A DNA stretch of 64,000 bases from Glandiceps talaboti. Taxonomy: Eukaryota > Hemichordata > Enteropneusta > Spengelidae. A program made the position numbers and the translations under genes. The notes below the pieces were generated by a model. It was not told the DNA's origin, did no database searches, and was given only the letters and a program-made list of their open reading frames with translations. Each line of letters opens with the position of its first letter. The stretch's first letter is position 1. This document shows positions 60,157-64,000 of the stretch, in pieces. The DNA is taken from contig NW_027554294.1 of assembly GCF_964340395.1 (NCBI RefSeq), positions 1-64,000 of the forward strand, in the 5' to 3' direction.

Positions 60157-60497
60157 TATAAACGTTGGATAAAATTGGAACACGGTCGTCAGGAACTAGA
60201 CTGGTAATGTATGAAAATAACTGACCAACTCCAGCCAGTGCAGCTTTAAAATGTTAGATTTTCAACAACTGGACTGTAATTTAAATAAAATTGGGACAAA
60301 GTTTTGTTGAAAGATGAAAGTATAGCCAAATCATGACAAAGAATTATCTGCTTTGTTTATACTTTTATCTAAAACACACACACAGACAAACAGATATATA
60401 TATATATATAACTTGGTGAGTGTCAATCTGCTAAGACAGTGCTCTATACCGCAGTGGCAGAGCGCAATAGTTTTGGTAGTTCTGGAACTCTTTCTTG

Positions 60498-60540
60498 GTT
60501 GTAACTCGGAGTTTCACGCATCGTGCGATCATCAAACAAC
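60498..60540 (-). ncRNA. Hammerhead-like ribozyme motif, minus strand
   Basis: Minus strand 60540 to 60498: helix I GTTGT; core TTGATGA (consensus CTGATGA); helix II of four pairs CGCA/TGCG with loop CGA, flanked by a U-U; core GAAA; helix III CTC/GAG with a one-base loop plus the A-U closing pair; cleavage-site U; and helix I closing strand ACAAC. All helices are complete. The catalytic C at the first core position is T, so this copy is predicted inactive. Confidence 0.6.
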
Positions 60541-60547
60541 TGACAAC

Positions 60548-60590
60548 ATTGTCTGATGATCACACGATGCGTGAAACTCCGAGTTACAAC
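60548..60590 (+). ncRNA. Hammerhead-like ribozyme motif, plus strand
   Basis: Helix I TTGT (60549-60552) pairs with ACAA (60586-60589). The core CTGATGA is intact at 60553-60559. Helix II (60560-60572) is weakened by one A-C mismatch, GAAA is at 60573-60576, and helix III CTC-C-GAG at 60577-60583 is followed by TT with the expected cleavage position. This is the mirror copy of the minus-strand motif, with complementary damage: intact core, weaker helix II. Confidence 0.6.
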
Positions 60591-60615
60591 AAAGAAAGAG
60601 TTCCAGAATTACCAA

Positions 60616-60720
<105 letters not shown>

Positions 60721-60816
60721 ATTTCATTCTTCTTTCGCCAAGTAGAGTGCTCGATCACCTTGGAGAGCTATCATACATAAAAATGAAAGAAGACGAGTCT
60801 GATATTACATTGTGGA

Positions 60817-60860
60817 ATTACACTACGGACCGTTTCACCAGAAGGATCGTCGGGTGTAAT
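60817..60860 (-). ncRNA. Third hammerhead-like motif, minus strand, degenerate core
   Basis: Minus strand: helix I ATTACAC pairs perfectly over seven bases with GTGTAAT. The core reads CCGACGA instead of CTGATGA; helix II is CC/GG around TTCT, again with a U-U at its base; GAAA follows. Helix III is CGG/CCG with a one-base loop plus the A-U pair, and the cleavage position is A. The architecture is the same as at 60498-60590 but the sequence is unrelated in all helices, which supports selection on the fold at some time. Two core changes suggest it is inactive now. Confidence 0.45.
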
Positions 60861-61929
60861 AGTGTGTAATAGACACTATTAGAAGGTATACATCAACATT
60901 AACATTATACTAGAATATTAAGTACATTGAAGGTTTTGTAAGTATTTTCATGTTTACAGACATATATGATTGTCAGCCTGTGCCAATTTAATAATCATGT
61001 TACACTCACACAATAGTGTATGTGATGTTCCTTTAGCTAAACACTCAATACTATACAAGCATAACATTGACTGGGACTCCATTTCCATTTTATATTGACA
61101 CATTCTAGCATGTATTTTTAAGAAAGATCACAGAGGATATCAACATCTGACACTGTAATCCCAAAATCAAGATCAACCAGAGATAGGGGCACACAGTACC
61201 AAACATTTATAATTGGCTGCAGTGATCATACTGCCACCTAGAGGTCAACTGCAACTGTGGAAATAGTCATTCAGATTAGGTTCAATGCTAAAATGTAAAT
61301 TTTGTAATTCATTTCACCTACTGAGACCTACTGAATTATGGTCACTTGTAAAAGTTCTTTTTACTTCTTTTTATTCATTGAAAGCCATAAACTTGTTCTA
61401 AGTGGTTCATAGTCATGATAATTGACATAATATACCTATAATGGTGTTTGTACAGATAGTATATATATAGAAACATAGTATATTATTTCAATAGTATTAT
61501 ACAGGCCTGTACGTACGTACGTACGTACGTACATATGTGTTTGTTTATTTGTTTGTCTGCCTGTCTGTCACAGTTCACTAACTAACTAACTCACTCACTC
61601 ACTCACTCACTCACTCACTTACTTACTTATGTGCTTTTTCCTGCAAAAAAAAACTTTCTGTGTTACTGTATAAAATAGCCACAAATGGTAGCTTAAATCT
61701 CATAGACACATAGTATTAAAATGTTTCTGCATCCATTTATATGTATTGTCACAATGATCCATTTCAACTTCAGGTTTTACGCAGATGACGTCTTCAGATA
61801 TCATGGACCTGGGTCTCTGACGTAGTCAATCGTGCATTTCAGTTGACTGAACGGAATGTTCAACTGTCTCCTGGTTTCCTGGAGAGAGGCGAGAATAAAA
61901 CATAGATATGGGTTACCATAATCATAAAT

Positions 61930-62146
61930 GACATAAAGAGGTTACATTTTCGAAGAATTTTATCCATTGCTGCTTGCGGTACTGTCGTCAGACTCTGGAG
62001 TTTATAGCTACATTTCGCATTGGAAATTGAAGAATATGTATCCATGGATTGCAGTCCCCGAGTCTCGCCCTGGAGAAACAGTCTGGAATCTTTGAAAAGT
62101 GTTACGTCAGGTCAGGCATCTGTCACTTTCAAAAGATCTTTGAACA
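61930..62146 (-). pseudogene. Exon-like segment of an unrecognised protein, copy B, with a stop codon
   Basis: Counterpart of 44290-44505 with the same acceptor. Reads FKDLLKVTDA, stop, PDVTLFKDSRLFLQGETRG, LQSMDTYSSISNAKCSYKLQ, then AAMDKILRKCNLF. The stop replaces the tryptophan codon of copy A. Confidence 0.35.
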
Positions 62147-63219
62147 CTAATAAAATGTGTTCGTACAGTCGTCACGGAGTGCTCATGTCCGCGTAGTATT
62201 TCGTAATTTGTTGTGTTCCTTGTCTACAGTCTAAATATTGCAATTTTTTGTCTTGAATATATTTCCCCTACCTTTAAATTGTCTTATAGTATAGAGCGTA
62301 TATTGATACATCTGTAGTACTAGTAGCAGGATTCGTATCATTTAGGAAAACATCATAGACTATAGTATGAGTACGTCGCCCAGTGTAGCGCACAGGTTTA
62401 TGGGTGTTCAACATACATTGAACAGCGCCCGCACTCGTTGATAAAGATTATGTAAAATCTTCGCCTCCAGCTTGCTTGTTTAATAAAAAAGTGAGATTTA
62501 GCCTTTTAAAAATACAAACGTAACAATTGTGAAGTTAGATTTATTAATTAAGATATTTGCGATTTTTGATGACTTTCATTTAAATCTCTATCACTAAAAT
62601 TTCAAGCCACTCCTCCATGCCAAGCCGTACAGGCTAAGAATAGTATTCTTTTTCTTCACTAATACCTGTAGAGTTTGGCCGGCGGGGGTACCGAGTGAGA
62701 ATTTTGGTTGGGGGTGTGGGGTGTAGTATTTTATGAAATCGAATTAGGGGAGGGTCAAATGTTACTATGACCAATCTTCTATTATCTATTTATTGCATTT
62801 CTTATATGATTTTTTGGCATCCCACCACTGCCACCACTGTTAGTTGTGATGTGATGTGAGGAGAGGGTTGGATCTTTAACTATTTATTTGTAGTATTTCG
62901 AAGTAATACACATTTTCTATTTCATGTTAACATTATTTAATTCAGATAAGTTTTCATTTTTGTTGAAATTTGTTGGTGATTTACGAACTTTTCTTCCAAT
63001 TTTTCGACGAAAGTAAATGTTTCAAGAAATTTAAATTGTCGAAAATAAACTCTACTTGCTCACATGCACTTTTGACTGTTTGACTCTCATTGACATATGC
63101 AACAGTTTTACAAGACAGTATTATCATTGTAGTACAAACAACAAATCAACTCTCTTATCTGGAGGGGTCCCAGTTAATGTATATTCAGACATATAAATAT
63201 ATGAACGACCATACTATAG

Positions 63220-63402
63220 GTTGTTTTTATATTTATAAGATTTTTATTGGTAACTTCAGTTGTTTACAATATAAGTTGCTCTTGTTTTACATAATAAGAT
63301 GGTGTATTGTTATCCATTTGTTACAGTGCCTTTCAAGTACTAAAGTATGTCTTTGTTAACAGCTATAATATACTCACAGTGATAATTGTATCTCACATGG
63401 TT
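63220..63402. mobile_element. 183-bp insertion flanked by a 13-bp direct repeat
   Basis: Copy A has a single GACCATACTATAG (about 47596-47608). Copy B has it on both sides (63207-63219 and 63403-63415) of 183 bp that is absent from copy A. The insert has no TIR, no poly-A and no pol III boxes that I can see. A target duplication of this length fits target-primed reverse transcription or end-joining insertion. Confidence 0.7.
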
Positions 63403-63764
63403 GACCATACTATAGTTACTGGCCACATTTCACACTTTATATTGTTCAAGAGTAAATGAATACAAAAACAATTTAAAATCTTCGGCTAGTTTTGCTTCTC
63501 AGACAAATACGGTTAGATCTTACATTAAAATGACAAGTGAAAATATTTAGTTTCAACTAAGAATGACGAGTGTGTAAATCTTTAGTCTACTTCTCTTTGT
63601 CATCAATAACTTAATAAATGGTATTACTAATCACCTGTATGATCAAAGGAATGCATATCACAAACAACGCACCTGAACTTTGGAGAATAACATGAGTGAA
63701 TTCAGTCTTGAAAAAGATATAGATTTGGATATCTTATTTGACAAGAAAAGACTTTCTATCTTAC

Positions 63765-63799
63765 CTTGAGTACATGTTAATATGGACAAAGAAGCTCGT
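63765..63799 (-). CDS. 35-bp candidate micro-exon, copy B
   Basis: Bounded by TTTTCCCCAG and GTAAGATAG. Encodes TSFFVHINMYS. One codon shorter than copies A and C, with phase preserved. Confidence 0.4.
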
Positions 63800-64000
63800 C
63801 TGGGGAAAATAATTTTCAAGGTAATGTAAGTGGATCTATAAACCACATAACTTTGCTATCACTGAAAAAACAGTCCAACATTTCCACGTTCTATTTACAT
63901 TGACAACTTTCGTTGTGCATAGTAACTATGTTCGACTTCTAAAAGTCTCGAAGAATGTATCGCCAGTTCACGTGAGTTGCTATTCGAACACATCTCTGCG

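Larger units (their letters stand above)
60881..64000. repeat. Segmental duplication, copy B (runs off the window)
   Basis: Near-identical to 43274-48173 minus the 2.0-kb element. It carries a stop in the exon-like segment at 62146, an in-frame three-base deletion in the micro-exon, and a 183-bp insertion. Microsatellite lengths differ from copy A. Confidence 0.92.

Overview
This window looks like non-genic, repeat-saturated nuclear DNA from an invertebrate animal, most likely marine. It is AT-rich, has long dinucleotide and tetranucleotide microsatellites, spliced-exon fragments with GT/AG borders, tRNA-derived SINEs, several non-LTR retrotransposon clades and DNA transposons with terminal inverted repeats (TIRs). 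I cannot name the species. The mix resembles hemichordate, lancelet or lophotrochozoan genomes, but that is an impression only. There is no complete, confidently identified protein-coding gene. The best coding signal is one cytochrome P450 heme-binding exon (38207-38386, minus).

Layout. 1-6575: an inverted pair of palindrome-rich arms enclosing a MITE (335-960) and a minus-strand rolling-circle-like element (5358-6294). 7277-9489: a second copy of that element, split by a 1.44-kb Harbinger-like insertion with TAA target duplication. 9490-14270: a short repeat relic, an L2/CR1-like LINE with an internal deletion, and an RTE-like LINE 3' end. 14400-15440: a GGTA-rich satellite. 15573-17558: a 2-kb element with inverted subterminal repeats. 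19518-21004: a third rolling-circle-like element. 21596-25090: a 58-bp minisatellite of about 60 units, interrupted near its right end by a TTAA-flanked MITE that itself carries a SINE. 28640-29470: a minus-strand LINE reverse-transcriptase relic. 32609-33076: a gag-like zinc-knuckle relic. 33124-34585: a 94-bp tandem array split by another rolling-circle-like element. 37060-38092: long microsatellites beside the P450 exon. 39330-42960: nested inverted-repeat elements. 43274-48173 and 60881-64000: two copies of one segmental duplication carrying decayed exons; the first contains a 2.0-kb TAA-flanked element that is missing from the second. 51690-52405: a candidate promoter and first exon. 53293-54495: a long-armed inverted repeat. 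57410-57760: a 47-bp tandem array. 60400-60870: a probable Penelope-like remnant with hammerhead-ribozyme motifs.

The most interesting material is non-coding. (1) Three hammerhead-like folds occur within 370 bp, two of them head-to-head in a palindrome. (2) A family of elements has a 5' hairpin head, an internal microsatellite, a 3' inverted copy of the head and a terminal stem-loop, with no target duplication. This is the architecture of non-autonomous Helentrons (HINE/DINE-like). Two copies have different heads but almost identical 126-bp tails. (3) Insertions can be ordered by empty sites present in the window itself (tandem units, paralogous repeats, the segmental duplicate), giving a readable stratigraphy of transposition.
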